NCBI GenBank assembly: GCA_963972425.1
Contig: CAXAUF010000006.1
Location: 43,423 to 107,422, forward strand
DNA: 64,000 nt
Origin: Algorimicrobium sp002414705
GTDB taxonomy: Bacteria; Bacteroidota; Bacteroidia; Flavobacteriales; Flavobacteriaceae
Reading direction: 5' to 3'
Shown one piece after another: positions 26,536 through 36,549 of the stretch. The translations under genes were made by a program, and so were the position numbers. Position 1 is the stretch's first letter, and every line of letters starts with the position of its first letter. The notes beneath the pieces were generated by a model. That model made no database searches. It saw only the letters and a program-made list of their open reading frames with translations, and was not told the origin of the DNA.

Positions 26536-29500
26536 ATGAAAAAGATAATTACATTAGTTTGTTTTCTCCTTGTTAGTGCAACATACGCACAAATTATTGC
26601 CATTGACGATGTGCTTGTTGGTCGTGCAGACAACCCAAATGCATCAACTTCTACTGGAAATCGTGCTTTTTTAAACGATTACTTTAATGGTACAGCTATT
26701 AATTTTGGAACTGTTGGTAACTTCACTTTTACTGAAACCGTAGCAGATCCATCAGGTTTTATAGTTTTTAATCCATTAGGTTTTGTAAATATAGCAGCCA
26801 ATACACCTCAAGGTATCTATTATATTACCTATCAGATTTGCGAAAATGCCAATCCTACAAACTGTGATGAAGCCGTTATTGAAATTCGTATTTTCCCAGG
26901 GAGTATAAGTTCGGGTTCCGGTTCGTCTGAAATGAGTATTTCGGCAAGTACAGGTAACGTAAACTGTGGTGGTAATGTGTGTATTACAGATCCATTTTGT
27001 TTGGATTTAAATACAGGAACCATTCCGCCTTTAACTCTTTCGGCATCCTATCAAGATATTGGAGCTTCTAACACGTATGTGGTTAATACCATACCTTTTA
27101 ACCCACCGTTTTCTTTTGGGGAAACTGCAGGTGATACATCCTTAAATGTAGATGATGTATGGAGTCCTGCATTAAATTTTGCTTTTGATTTTGAGTTTTA
27201 TCAACAGAATTATACCCAATGTACTTTGTCAACCAATGGCGCTGTTAGTTTTGATTTGTCTAATGCAGGGACTTTTCACTTTTGGACACCTGCTGCAGGT
27301 GCATTAATTCCCAACAATACGGATGCAGCTTTAGCGGATGGTAATATTTTTGGAGCTATTCACGATATCTTCCCAGGAGCAGGAGGAGTGCCTACTTCAA
27401 GTTATAGTATTACATATGGAGTAAAAGGTGAAGCACCTTTCCGAGTTTTTGTTTTTAGCTTTTTTAACCCACCACAATTTGGTTGTACAACGTTAAGAAC
27501 ATCTCAAATGATTATGTTTTATGAAACTACAAACGTCATTGAAACCTATATATTTCAAAAGCCAGTATGTGCAACATGGGCAGGAGGAAGATCAGCTATT
27601 GGGATACAAAACCCAGCAGGAACGCAAGGTGTTTCACCACCTGGCAGAAATACAGGTGTTTGGGATATTCCCTTTACAGCTCCAGAAGCGTATCAGTTTG
27701 TTCCAAGTGGAGCGACTATTACAACTTTCCAGTGGTTAGCTGAAGATGGTTCTGTTTTAGGCACAGATCCAACAAACTTAACAGTAACACCAAGCCAAAC
27801 AACAACCTATGTGGCGCAAGTAACCTATACAGACGCCATTACTGGTGTGGAATATATAGCTTTTCGTCCAATAACAGTAGTCGTTCAGCCAACACCAGTA
27901 GTAACTGTTACTGCAAGTGCAGATGTTTGTGATTCAGGTGATGCGGTTTTTACCATTACAGGTTCTGAAAATGATGTGGTGGAATATGATATTAATGGAG
28001 GTCCTACACAATCAGTTATGTTGGATGCAACAGGAATTGAGGTAATTACTTTAACAGGTGTAACTACGACTCAAACTATAAACTTAATATCTGCTAATAA
28101 TTTAAATTCGGTTTGTGGAGGTGTAGTAGCATTATCTGCAACTGTTACTGTTCATGCAACACCAACAATTGATGATCCAGCAGATGTAACAGCTTGTAAC
28201 GATTATACATTGCCAGTATTAACAGATGGTGTGTATTACACAGCAACAGGCGGAACTGGAACTGTATTGAACGCAGGTGATGTTATAACCACAACGCAAA
28301 CTATTTTTGTTTACGCGGAATCTGGAACAACGCCAAATTGTACAGCTGAAAATAGTTTTGTTGTTACCATAGATAGCTGTACGCTTTCTGTAACAGCAAC
28401 AGCAGATATGCCATCTATATGTAACGATGCAGGAGCAGATGTTATGCTTACAGCAACACCTTCTCCGGCAGTACCAATTGGAACGTATAGCTACAGCTGG
28501 ACAGTTCAAGGAAACGCAACCGTTCTAGGCACGAATCCTACTTTAATATTATCACCACCACCAACTGCTACTACAACGTATGAAGTAACGTTAGTTGACA
28601 GTGGATTAGCAGCACCAAATGATACAGCAACAAATACCGTAACAGTAACGGTTAATACAACGCCAATGGTTGATGCACCAGTAGATGTTACTGTTTGTGA
28701 TAGTTATGTGCTACCAGCTTTAGTCAGTGGAAATTATTACACAGCAACTGGAGGTGCAGGAACAATATTAAATGCAGGTGATAACATTACAACAACACAA
28801 ACCATATATGTTTATGACGAAACAGGTACAACACCAAATTGTTTTGATGAAAACAGTTTTGTTGTTACCATAAATGATACACCAATTATTGATGCACCAG
28901 CAGATGTTACTGTTTGTGATAGTTATGTGTTGCCAGCTTTAACTGGAGGACAGTATTTTAATGGTGCAGGTGGAACAGGTGGTTTAATTGCTGCAGGTAC
29001 ATCCATAACGAGTTCTCAAACCGTTTATGTTTATGCGGAAACAGCAACTACACCAAATTGTTCGGACGAAAACAGCTTTGTTGTTACTATTAACAATACA
29101 CCAGCAGTAGATGCGCCAGCAAATTTAACAGTTTGTAATGAATATGTTTTACCAGCATTGGTAAATGGGACTTATTACACAGGGCCAGGAGGAACAGGAA
29201 CCGTATTAAATGCAGGCGATTTAATTACAACCACACAAACCATTTATATTTATGCAGAAACTGGAACAACACCAAATTGTTTTGCAGAAAATAGTTTTAT
29301 AGCAACCATTGATGTTTGTACAATTTCTGTAACAGCAACAGCTGATATGCCTTCAATATGTAATGATGCAGGAGCAGATGTGACGTTAACGGCAAGTCCT
29401 TCACCAGGAACGGCAGTTGGTACGTATAGTTATAGTTGGACAGTGCAAGGTAATACAACCGTTTTAGGAACAAATCCGACTTTGCTTTTATCTCCACCAC

Positions 29501-32500
29501 CAGCAGCTACAACAATTTATGAAGTGACGCTAACTGATAGTGGTTTAACAGCACCAAATGATACAGCAACAAATACCGTAACCGTTGTGGTAAACACAAC
29601 GCCAACCGTTGATGCACCAATTGATGTGGTGGCATGTGATAGTTATGTGTTGCCAGCTTTAGTAAGTGGAAACTATTTCACTGGAGCAGGAGGAACAGGT
29701 ACGGCTTTAAATACAGGTGATACTATTTCAACAACGCAAACTATATATGTATATGGCGAAACTGCAACAACACCGAATTGTACAGATGAAAACAGTTTTG
29801 TTGTTACCATAAATGATACACCAATAATTGATGCACCTGCAGATGTTTCTGCTTGTGATACTTATACCTTGCCAGCATTAACAAGTGGAACTTACTACAC
29901 TGCAGCTGGTGGAACAGGAACAGTTTTAAATGCAGGTGATGCTATTACAACAACACAAACAGTCTTTGTATATGCAGAAACCGGTACGACACCAAATTGT
30001 TCAGATGAAAATAGTTTTGTGGTTACCATTAATACAACACCAATTGTAGATGCGCCATCGGATGTAACTATTTGTGATAGTTATACACTTCCAGCATTAA
30101 CTAACGGAATGTATTATACGGGAACAGGGGGAACAGGAACAATGTTGAATGCAGGTGATGCCATTACAACAACACAAACAATTTTTGTATATGCAGAAAC
30201 ATCAACAACACCAAATTGTTCAGATGAAAATAGTTTTGTAGTGACCATTAATTCAACACCTGTAACCGATTCTCCAGCCGATGTGACAATTTGTGATAGT
30301 TACACACTTCCGGCATTAACTGTTGGATCCTATTTTACAGGAGCAGGAGGAACAGGAACTGCTTTAAATGCAGGCGATTTTATTACAACAACACAAACTA
30401 TCTTCATATTCGCTGAAACAGGAACAGTTCCTAATTGTACAGACGAAAATAGTTTTGTGGTAACCATTAACACAACACCTTTAGTTGATGCACCAGCAAA
30501 TGTTACAGAATGTGTAAGTTATACATTGCCAGTATTAACAAATGGTAATTATTATACTGGAACTGGCGGAACAGGAATTATGTTGAATGCAGCTGATGTT
30601 ATTACAAGTACACAAACTGTTTTTGTTTATGCAGAAACTGGAACAACGCCAAATTGTTCGGACAAAAATAGCTTTGTTGTGACAATAAATCAATTACCAA
30701 CTGTTATTGCGCCAGCGCCATTATTTGCTTGTGATGATAATGTGCCAGATGGTATGACCGAAATTGATTTAACAGCTACTGATGATGAAATAACAGGGAA
30801 TAATCCTAACTATATTGTAACCTATTATAATTCAGCCGCAGATGCTATTGCAGGTACACCTCAAGTAACACCTTCGGCTACGGCTTATATGGGGACAGAT
30901 GGTGAAATTGTGCATGTTCGTGTTGAAGATGCCACAACAGGTTGTTTTGATCTTACAACGTTAACTTTAAATGTCGTAGGAGCACCAGCTGCCAACACAC
31001 CTATGGATTTACATTACTGTGATCCAGATAATGATGGATTAGGAACCTTTGACCTATCAGGTGTTGCTGCTGAAGTAACAACAGATCCTGCTTTAGAAGT
31101 TACATTCCACCTAACACAGCAAAATGCCATTGATGACGTATTACCATTAGGAAATACCTTATCTAATTTATTAGGACAAATAATTTACATACGTGTGGAT
31201 TATGCAGGAGCAACTACAGACTGTCCAACTATAGTGCAATTATTATTAGTAGTTGATCAAACGCCTGTTATTGATGAAAATTTAGATCCAATTGAACTTT
31301 GTGATGATGCCGTTGCTGATGGTTTGACGGAATTCGATTTAACCATAAGAGACATGGATGTTCTTCTGAGCTTGAATCCAACAGATTATACAGTTACGTA
31401 CTATGCAGATCCAGCTGATGCTGATGTAGGAATTACATCGCCTAGCTATATTGCAACTCCAGCTGCTTATACAAATACAATTCCAAACTTGCATACAGTA
31501 GGTGTTCGCGTAGAAAATAACCTAACAAATTGTTATACTGTAACAACTTTAGATTTAATTGTAAATCCACTTCCAGTGCCTGAAACCACTACAGATGCTT
31601 TGTTTTTAACAATCTGTGATGATTCAGTTGATAATGATGGTTATGCCGAATTCGATTTAACCGTTCAAGATGCATTAATTACTGGTGGAAACACAAACTG
31701 GTCTGTAAGTTACTATGAAACAGCTGCTGATATTCCTGCGAATCCTATTCCAGATTTTACAGCGTATACAAATGCCATTGTTGGTGGTTTACCACATAAT
31801 CCACAAACACTATTTGTTTTAGTTACTAATGGAACAACAGGATGTACAAATACATCTACGTTAACGCTTGAGGTTTCTAATGTGCCAACACCAACGCCTA
31901 CAGCAAACATTACACCTTTAGAGGAATGTGATGATGATAATAATGGGTATGCAATTTTCGATTTACAGTCGGCAACAATAGAAATTGACAATGGTGAAGG
32001 AAATAACATTACCTATCATGGAACCTATGAAAATGCATTTGATGGTGTAAATGAATTGCCTGATTTTTACGAAAATAACGACCAAGATATGGACATTGTT
32101 TATGTAAGAGCAGAAAATCCAACAACAGGTTGCTTTACTATAGTAGAATTAACATTAATAGTTCAACCAACACCAGTTGTGCCGTTAACTATTGATGATT
32201 ATTCAGAATGTGATGATGATTATAACGGTATTACTGCTTTCGATTTAACCACTATGGATACCATTATTTATGGAACTCAAAATCCAGCAGATTTTACATT
32301 AACATACCATGAGTCTTTAGCAAATGCAGAAGCTACTCCAGGCATTAATCCAATTGTTCAACCACAGTTGTCAAACTATGTTACCGCTAACAGAACTATT
32401 TATGTGAGATTAGAAGGCGCTAATGGCTGTATAAAAACAGGTCAATTTAATTTAGTTGTTAACCTGCCTCCAACCATAGCATCACAGGATGGCTTATTTG

Positions 32501-34497
32501 AAATTTGTGATGATGGTGTTAGTAATGATGGTTTTGCAAGTTTCGATTTAACAAGTCAAAATGATATTATTACAGGTAGCGATGCTACATTAACTGTTGA
32601 TTATTATGAAACCATGGCAGATATTATGGCTGGTACTCAAATTCCAGATTATACAGATTATACAAATACATCAGTAAACGGATTGCCACATAATCCGCAA
32701 ACTATATTTGTAACGGTAACGGAAACATCAAGTGGAGATAGCTGTTATGCAGTAACTACATTAACATTAGTTGTAAATACTTTACCAACACCTAATGATG
32801 TATTAGTAGACTTAGAATTATGTGATGACACAAATCCTGGTGATTTAGAAGAAATATTTGATCTTACGGTTAATGAAGCGGCTATGATGAATGCTTTCAA
32901 CGAAACGGTAACCTATCATACGAGTATGGCTGATGCAGAATCTGGTAATAGTCCAATTCCAGATCCAACCATGTATCCTAATGAAAGTCCAACACAAACT
33001 ATTTATGTGCGTGTTACCAAAACAGGTGATCCTACAGACCCAATGGATATGGGAACCGGTTGTTATACCATTGTAACGTTTGATATTATTGTAAACCCAT
33101 TACCAGACACACCAGCTTCGGTTGAAAATATCATAGCGTGTGATGATCCGTTTGATGGTACTTATATATTCGATTTAACACAACGTGAAACAGAAATATT
33201 AGATGGACAAAGTGCTACAGATTTCAATGTAACATATTATACAACACTGGTTGCTGCGGAAGCAGGTATAGGTGGAATTGCAAATCCATCAGCGTTTCCA
33301 AACACAGTGAATCCACAAGAGATTTTTGTAAACATTGCCAACACAACAACAGGTTGTGATGTTGCTACAGTGAGTTTCTTTGTTATTGTTCAAGAAGCCG
33401 CAGTGGCAAATCCAGACAATAATCCATTAGATTTTGCTTTGTGTGATGACAATATGGAGTTTGATAACGACACAACAAACGATTCTGTTGGTTTTGATTT
33501 AGTATCTCAAAACCCAGTTGTTTTAGATGGTCAAAACCCAGCAAACTTTACGGTAACGTATTATACATCTCAAACAGATGCAGATGTTCCAACAAATGCT
33601 ATAGACACAAGTGTTCCGTTTGAAAACACAGTGAATCCTCAAGTAATTTATGTGCGAGTGGATAATGATACAACAGCTGATGATATTTGTTATGATATTA
33701 CAACAATGACCTTAATGGTAGATCCACTTCCGGCTTTTACACTGGAAGATTTGTACACATTATGTATTAACACCAATGGTACTGAAGTTGTTAATAGTCC
33801 AACTATAGATACAAATTTAGATGCAAGTATGTTCACCTTTGAGTGGACTGAAGCTGGTTCACCAACAACTATTATTGGAACAGATTCTAGTTTTACTCCT
33901 ACAATGGGCGGAACCTATACGGTATTAGTTACAGATAATAATAATATGTGTCCTAGTATGGCTTCTACAGAAGTTATTGTAAGTTCACCACCTAATTTAG
34001 TGGCAGATGTAACAACATTAGCGTTTGCAGATAATCATGCCATTTTAGCAACAGCTAGTGGTGATGGTATTGCACAATTTGAATTTAGCATTGATAATGG
34101 TCCTTGGGTTAGTAATGAGCCTAATGACAACACTTATACATTTACAGATGTTTCTATAGGAGAGCATACTATTAAAGCTAGAGATATTAATGGCTGTGGA
34201 GAAGCAGTCGATAATGTACTCGTGTTAGATTATCCACTTTTCTTTACACCTAATAATGATGGTGATAATGATACGTGGCAAATTTCTGGAGCAACAGTCT
34301 TACAAAATGTTAAAATTTATATTTTTGATAGATATGGTAAATTAGTTAAACAATTAAATCCAAATGGACCAGGTTGGGATGGAAATTATAATGGGCAACC
34401 ATTACCAACAAGTGACTATTGGTTTAGTATTGATTACCAAGAATCAGCAGACGAAGGGATGAAGCAGTTTAAAGCGCACTTTACCTTAAAACGCTAG
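26536..34497 (+). CDS. Giant secreted repeat protein with T9SS type-B sorting domain
   Basis: A 2653-aa secreted protein. Residues 1-19 are a Sec signal peptide (ATYAQ). Residues 20-540 are a beta-rich head. Residues about 541-1385 hold nine 73-aa modules (VDAPxDVTxCDSYxLPAL, GGTGTxLNAGD, TTPNCxDENSFVVTI) with two inserted 94-aa modules (SVTATADMPSICNDAG). Residues about 1395-2400 hold ten modules of roughly 100 aa that begin CDDxxDGxxxFDLT and are Asp-rich, so possibly calcium-binding. From residue 2566 to the end is a gliding-motility-type C-terminal domain (FFTPNNDGDNDTW, IFDRYGKLVKQL, GWDGNYNGQPLPTSDYWF), the export signal for T9SS type B. An adhesin or matrix role at the cell surface is inferred. 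Confidence 0.92.
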   Translation: MKKIITLVCFLLVSATYAQIIAIDDVLVGRADNPNASTSTGNRAFLNDYFNGTAINFGTVGNFTFTETVADPSGFIVFNPLGFVNIAANTPQGIYYITYQICENANPTNCDEAVIEIRIFPGSISSGSGSSEMSISASTGNVNCGGNVCITDPFCLDLNTGTIPPLTLSASYQDIGASNTYVVNTIPFNPPFSFGETAGDTSLNVDDVWSPALNFAFDFEFYQQNYTQCTLSTNGAVSFDLSNAGTFHFWTPAAGALIPNNTDAALADGNIFGAIHDIFPGAGGVPTSSYSITYGVKGEAPFRVFVFSFFNPPQFGCTTLRTSQMIMFYETTNVIETYIFQKPVCATWAGGRSAIGIQNPAGTQGVSPPGRNTGVWDIPFTAPEAYQFVPSGATITTFQWLAEDGSVLGTDPTNLTVTPSQTTTYVAQVTYTDAITGVEYIAFRPITVVVQPTPVVTVTASADVCDSGDAVFTITGSENDVVEYDINGGPTQSVMLDATGIEVITLTGVTTTQTINLISANNLNSVCGGVVALSATVTVHATPTIDDPADVTACNDYTLPVLTDGVYYTATGGTGTVLNAGDVITTTQTIFVYAESGTTPNCTAENSFVVTIDSCTLSVTATADMPSICNDAGADVMLTATPSPAVPIGTYSYSWTVQGNATVLGTNPTLILSPPPTATTTYEVTLVDSGLAAPNDTATNTVTVTVNTTPMVDAPVDVTVCDSYVLPALVSGNYYTATGGAGTILNAGDNITTTQTIYVYDETGTTPNCFDENSFVVTINDTPIIDAPADVTVCDSYVLPALTGGQYFNGAGGTGGLIAAGTSITSSQTVYVYAETATTPNCSDENSFVVTINNTPAVDAPANLTVCNEYVLPALVNGTYYTGPGGTGTVLNAGDLITTTQTIYIYAETGTTPNCFAENSFIATIDVCTISVTATADMPSICNDAGADVTLTASPSPGTAVGTYSYSWTVQGNTTVLGTNPTLLLSPPPAATTIYEVTLTDSGLTAPNDTATNTVTVVVNTTPTVDAPIDVVACDSYVLPALVSGNYFTGAGGTGTALNTGDTISTTQTIYVYGETATTPNCTDENSFVVTINDTPIIDAPADVSACDTYTLPALTSGTYYTAAGGTGTVLNAGDAITTTQTVFVYAETGTTPNCSDENSFVVTINTTPIVDAPSDVTICDSYTLPALTNGMYYTGTGGTGTMLNAGDAITTTQTIFVYAETSTTPNCSDENSFVVTINSTPVTDSPADVTICDSYTLPALTVGSYFTGAGGTGTALNAGDFITTTQTIFIFAETGTVPNCTDENSFVVTINTTPLVDAPANVTECVSYTLPVLTNGNYYTGTGGTGIMLNAADVITSTQTVFVYAETGTTPNCSDKNSFVVTINQLPTVIAPAPLFACDDNVPDGMTEIDLTATDDEITGNNPNYIVTYYNSAADAIAGTPQVTPSATAYMGTDGEIVHVRVEDATTGCFDLTTLTLNVVGAPAANTPMDLHYCDPDNDGLGTFDLSGVAAEVTTDPALEVTFHLTQQNAIDDVLPLGNTLSNLLGQIIYIRVDYAGATTDCPTIVQLLLVVDQTPVIDENLDPIELCDDAVADGLTEFDLTIRDMDVLLSLNPTDYTVTYYADPADADVGITSPSYIATPAAYTNTIPNLHTVGVRVENNLTNCYTVTTLDLIVNPLPVPETTTDALFLTICDDSVDNDGYAEFDLTVQDALITGGNTNWSVSYYETAADIPANPIPDFTAYTNAIVGGLPHNPQTLFVLVTNGTTGCTNTSTLTLEVSNVPTPTPTANITPLEECDDDNNGYAIFDLQSATIEIDNGEGNNITYHGTYENAFDGVNELPDFYENNDQDMDIVYVRAENPTTGCFTIVELTLIVQPTPVVPLTIDDYSECDDDYNGITAFDLTTMDTIIYGTQNPADFTLTYHESLANAEATPGINPIVQPQLSNYVTANRTIYVRLEGANGCIKTGQFNLVVNLPPTIASQDGLFEICDDGVSNDGFASFDLTSQNDIITGSDATLTVDYYETMADIMAGTQIPDYTDYTNTSVNGLPHNPQTIFVTVTETSSGDSCYAVTTLTLVVNTLPTPNDVLVDLELCDDTNPGDLEEIFDLTVNEAAMMNAFNETVTYHTSMADAESGNSPIPDPTMYPNESPTQTIYVRVTKTGDPTDPMDMGTGCYTIVTFDIIVNPLPDTPASVENIIACDDPFDGTYIFDLTQRETEILDGQSATDFNVTYYTTLVAAEAGIGGIANPSAFPNTVNPQEIFVNIANTTTGCDVATVSFFVIVQEAAVANPDNNPLDFALCDDNMEFDNDTTNDSVGFDLVSQNPVVLDGQNPANFTVTYYTSQTDADVPTNAIDTSVPFENTVNPQVIYVRVDNDTTADDICYDITTMTLMVDPLPAFTLEDLYTLCINTNGTEVVNSPTIDTNLDASMFTFEWTEAGSPTTIIGTDSSFTPTMGGTYTVLVTDNNNMCPSMASTEVIVSSPPNLVADVTTLAFADNHAILATASGDGIAQFEFSIDNGPWVSNEPNDNTYTFTDVSIGEHTIKARDINGCGEAVDNVLVLDYPLFFTPNNDGDNDTWQISGATVLQNVKIYIFDRYGKLVKQLNPNGPGWDGNYNGQPLPTSDYWFSIDYQESADEGMKQFKAHFTLKR
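28159..29097 (+). repeat. First copy of a 939-bp higher-order repeat in the giant gene
   Basis: The order is module R1, the 94-aa insert, R2 and R3 (starts at 28159, 28660, 28879). The start-to-start spacing is 501, 219 and 219 bp, and the same spacings recur in the next copy. Confidence 0.9.
29098..30036 (+). repeat. Second copy of the 939-bp higher-order repeat
   Basis: R4, insert, R5 and R6 start at 29098, 29599 and 29818, spacing 501, 219 and 219 bp. R5 shares the VSGNY variant with R2, and R6 shares NDTPIIDAPADV with R3, so the block was duplicated as a unit. Confidence 0.9.
30037..30693 (+). repeat. Three further 219-bp modules (R7-R9)
   Basis: Modules start at 30037, 30256 and 30475, exactly 219 bp (73 codons) apart, continuing the register of the two blocks before. 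Confidence 0.9.
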
Positions 34498-34519
34498 AAT
34501 AAAAAAACTAACCAACCAT

Positions 34520-34566
34520 TAAAAAAGCTAAACGTTTATAGAAATATATTTTTTAGCTTTTTTTTT
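34520..34566 (+). terminator. Intrinsic terminator after the giant gene
   Basis: AAAAAGCTAAA pairs with TTTTTAGCTTTTT across a loop of about 17 nt, followed by a run of Ts. Confidence 0.7.
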
Positions 34567-34920
34567 GTGATGTTAAATGGAGTGTTTATGATTCTCATTT
34601 AAAAGAATCTACTCGATTAAGTTGCTTGTAAAAACATGTTAATTATTTTGCTTTATTATTACAATAAGATATTTCAAAATAAAATTGCAAGCCAAATTAA
34701 ATTTAAAAAGTTGAATAATAGATAGTGGTTCAAACTAATAATAAAGTGAATAGAGGTTGAAGTAAATTGCGTTATACCTGAAGATCTTTATAATTGTTTA
34801 AGCTAATATAGAACCGTAAAATGCTATTCAAAAAAAAGAGTATAATATTTAGCTATCAAAGGCTCTTTTGATTTAAAACAACTTGTACCAATTAATTTAT
34901 TAATAATTATTTGCCCAAAT

Positions 34921-34953
34921 AAACCCCCAAAAATCAATTTGATTCTTGGGGGT
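34921..34953 (-). terminator. Terminator of the OmpP1 gene
   Basis: AAACCCCCAA and TTGGGGGTTT arms, extended by ATCAA/TTGAT. It lies 43 bp beyond the minus-strand porin stop. Confidence 0.8.
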
Positions 34954-34995
34954 TTATATGAATTCCAACCTTACTTAAAAAACGCTTATTATATT

Positions 34996-36519
34996 TTATA
35001 AATTAAAACTCAATGTCAATGTTACATTTGAATTTCGAGAGTCAATATTGGCTCTATCTGTTAAGCCAACATTATACAGTTGTGTTTGGTTTGTTTGATT
35101 AGCTTGGTCATACGTTAAATCTAGTTTCGTAGAGTTTCCAAAATTATAGCCAAGACCTAAAGAATAGCCGGAGACATCACCTGCAAAAGAACCATTTTTA
35201 TAAGGACTTTCTTCAAAACGATAACCACCTCTAAAACTTATGCGGTTTAGTTTGTATTCACCACCAATTCTATAAGTGGATGCTGTCGTTAATAAATTAC
35301 GCATTTTATTGTTTTCAGAACTAAAATATGGGTCAGAAGTAGGTCTGAATTTGGTATTACCATAATCTCGTAATGAATAATCAAAACTAATTAAGCCAAA
35401 ATTACCAAAAACATAAGCTAAACTTCCAGTAAATTTTCCAGGACTATGTATGCGATAGCTTGGAAAAATATTAGTAATGAAAGGGTCAACAACTTGAGAT
35501 ATATTGTCGCCATCTTCTTGCCTTACAGTTGATATATATTGAGATGATTCTTCATTAATAGTAAGCCAGGTAGGTGAGTTGTAACTAACGCCAGCACGCA
35601 ATCCATCTGTTAATTTATAAATGGCGCCTACTTGAAAGGAAAATCCAGACCCAGTAGTAAAAAGACTGTTTTCAAAACGCACTCTGTTTACTGTAGAGCC
35701 TTCATTATCATTACTTTCATATAAGAAAGTAGAACGTTCGTAGTTTATAAAATGCGAGTTTAAATTAACTCCTAAAAACAACTTTTCCCCTAATTGTGCC
35801 CCAACATTAAACGTAAATTTACCATTATAACCACGAGAAGCATAACTATATTCTTGATAGTAATCCCCTTCAGCAATATTTGAAGAATACACAGTGTTAT
35901 CATCATCATCTGTTAAGGGTTCTAATATATAGGATTCATAACCAAGGAAAGCTTGTTGGTTTCCATAGCCATAAAAACGACCAATTTCTCTATATGCTTG
36001 TGTATAGCTTTCGCCTGGAAAACCAGAAATTTCGTCAAGTCTTAAACCGTTTGCATAACCTTCAAAATAGGATCCAATGGATCTGTTTTGGTTAGTTCCA
36101 TAAGCAAACCAATTGTCATCATAGTTACTTATTTTATCATAAGCAGCTGCTAATGTGAATTTTTTCCAAAGTGAATTAGGATTATTATTATAAAAAACAA
36201 ACGCAGCACCAGTTTGATTTAAATCAAAGTTAGAGCTAGATGTTTCATTGTAACCATCATAAAAACGTGTCTTATTTTTCGTGTACATGTTTGCTAATGA
36301 CATGGATATATGTCCAGCATTAAAAACAGCAGAACCAGCAGGATTAATACTTACCGCGCTCATGTCGCCTCCTAATGCACCAAAGGCGCCACTTAAAGCT
36401 CTAAATCTTGCTGTTCCTTGTACATTATCTTGTGAGTATCGCAATGCATCCGAAATATCTTGAGCAAATATTTGGGACATACCTAAAAGTCCTACAAATA
36501 GTAGAAATATCTTTTTCAT
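34996..36519 (-). CDS. OmpP1/FadL/TodX-family outer membrane transporter
   Basis: A 507-aa outer membrane beta-barrel with a signal peptide (residues 1-19, SQIFAQ). The N-terminal plug motif is ALRYSQDN, then ARFRALSGAFGALGGDMSAVSINPAGSAVF split over residues 36-65, the classic FadL/OMPP1 NPAG signature. The C-terminus ends in alternating residues and Phe-Asn-Leu, as in barrel strands. The family takes up hydrophobic compounds such as fatty acids. It lies 30 bp after the Gly-rich lipoprotein gene on the same strand. Confidence 0.9.
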   Translation of the reverse strand: MKKIFLLFVGLLGMSQIFAQDISDALRYSQDNVQGTARFRALSGAFGALGGDMSAVSINPAGSAVFNAGHISMSLANMYTKNKTRFYDGYNETSSSNFDLNQTGAAFVFYNNNPNSLWKKFTLAAAYDKISNYDDNWFAYGTNQNRSIGSYFEGYANGLRLDEISGFPGESYTQAYREIGRFYGYGNQQAFLGYESYILEPLTDDDDNTVYSSNIAEGDYYQEYSYASRGYNGKFTFNVGAQLGEKLFLGVNLNSHFINYERSTFLYESNDNEGSTVNRVRFENSLFTTGSGFSFQVGAIYKLTDGLRAGVSYNSPTWLTINEESSQYISTVRQEDGDNISQVVDPFITNIFPSYRIHSPGKFTGSLAYVFGNFGLISFDYSLRDYGNTKFRPTSDPYFSSENNKMRNLLTTASTYRIGGEYKLNRISFRGGYRFEESPYKNGSFAGDVSGYSLGLGYNFGNSTKLDLTYDQANQTNQTQLYNVGLTDRANIDSRNSNVTLTLSFNL

Positions 36520-36549
36520 ATTTATAAATTTTTCTTTTTCAATTAGCTA

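Larger units (their letters stand above)
34498..34995. other. Intergenic region between giant gene and porin gene
   Basis: It holds two terminators (34520-34566 and 34921-34953). The 350 bp between them is AT-rich, with no reading frame or RNA that I can support. Confidence 0.7.

Noticed and set aside
28159..30693. CRISPR-like regular spacing in the giant gene
   Set aside because: The repeats are 219 bp, coding and in frame, and differ from copy to copy. There is no short identical repeat with unique spacers and no cas gene.
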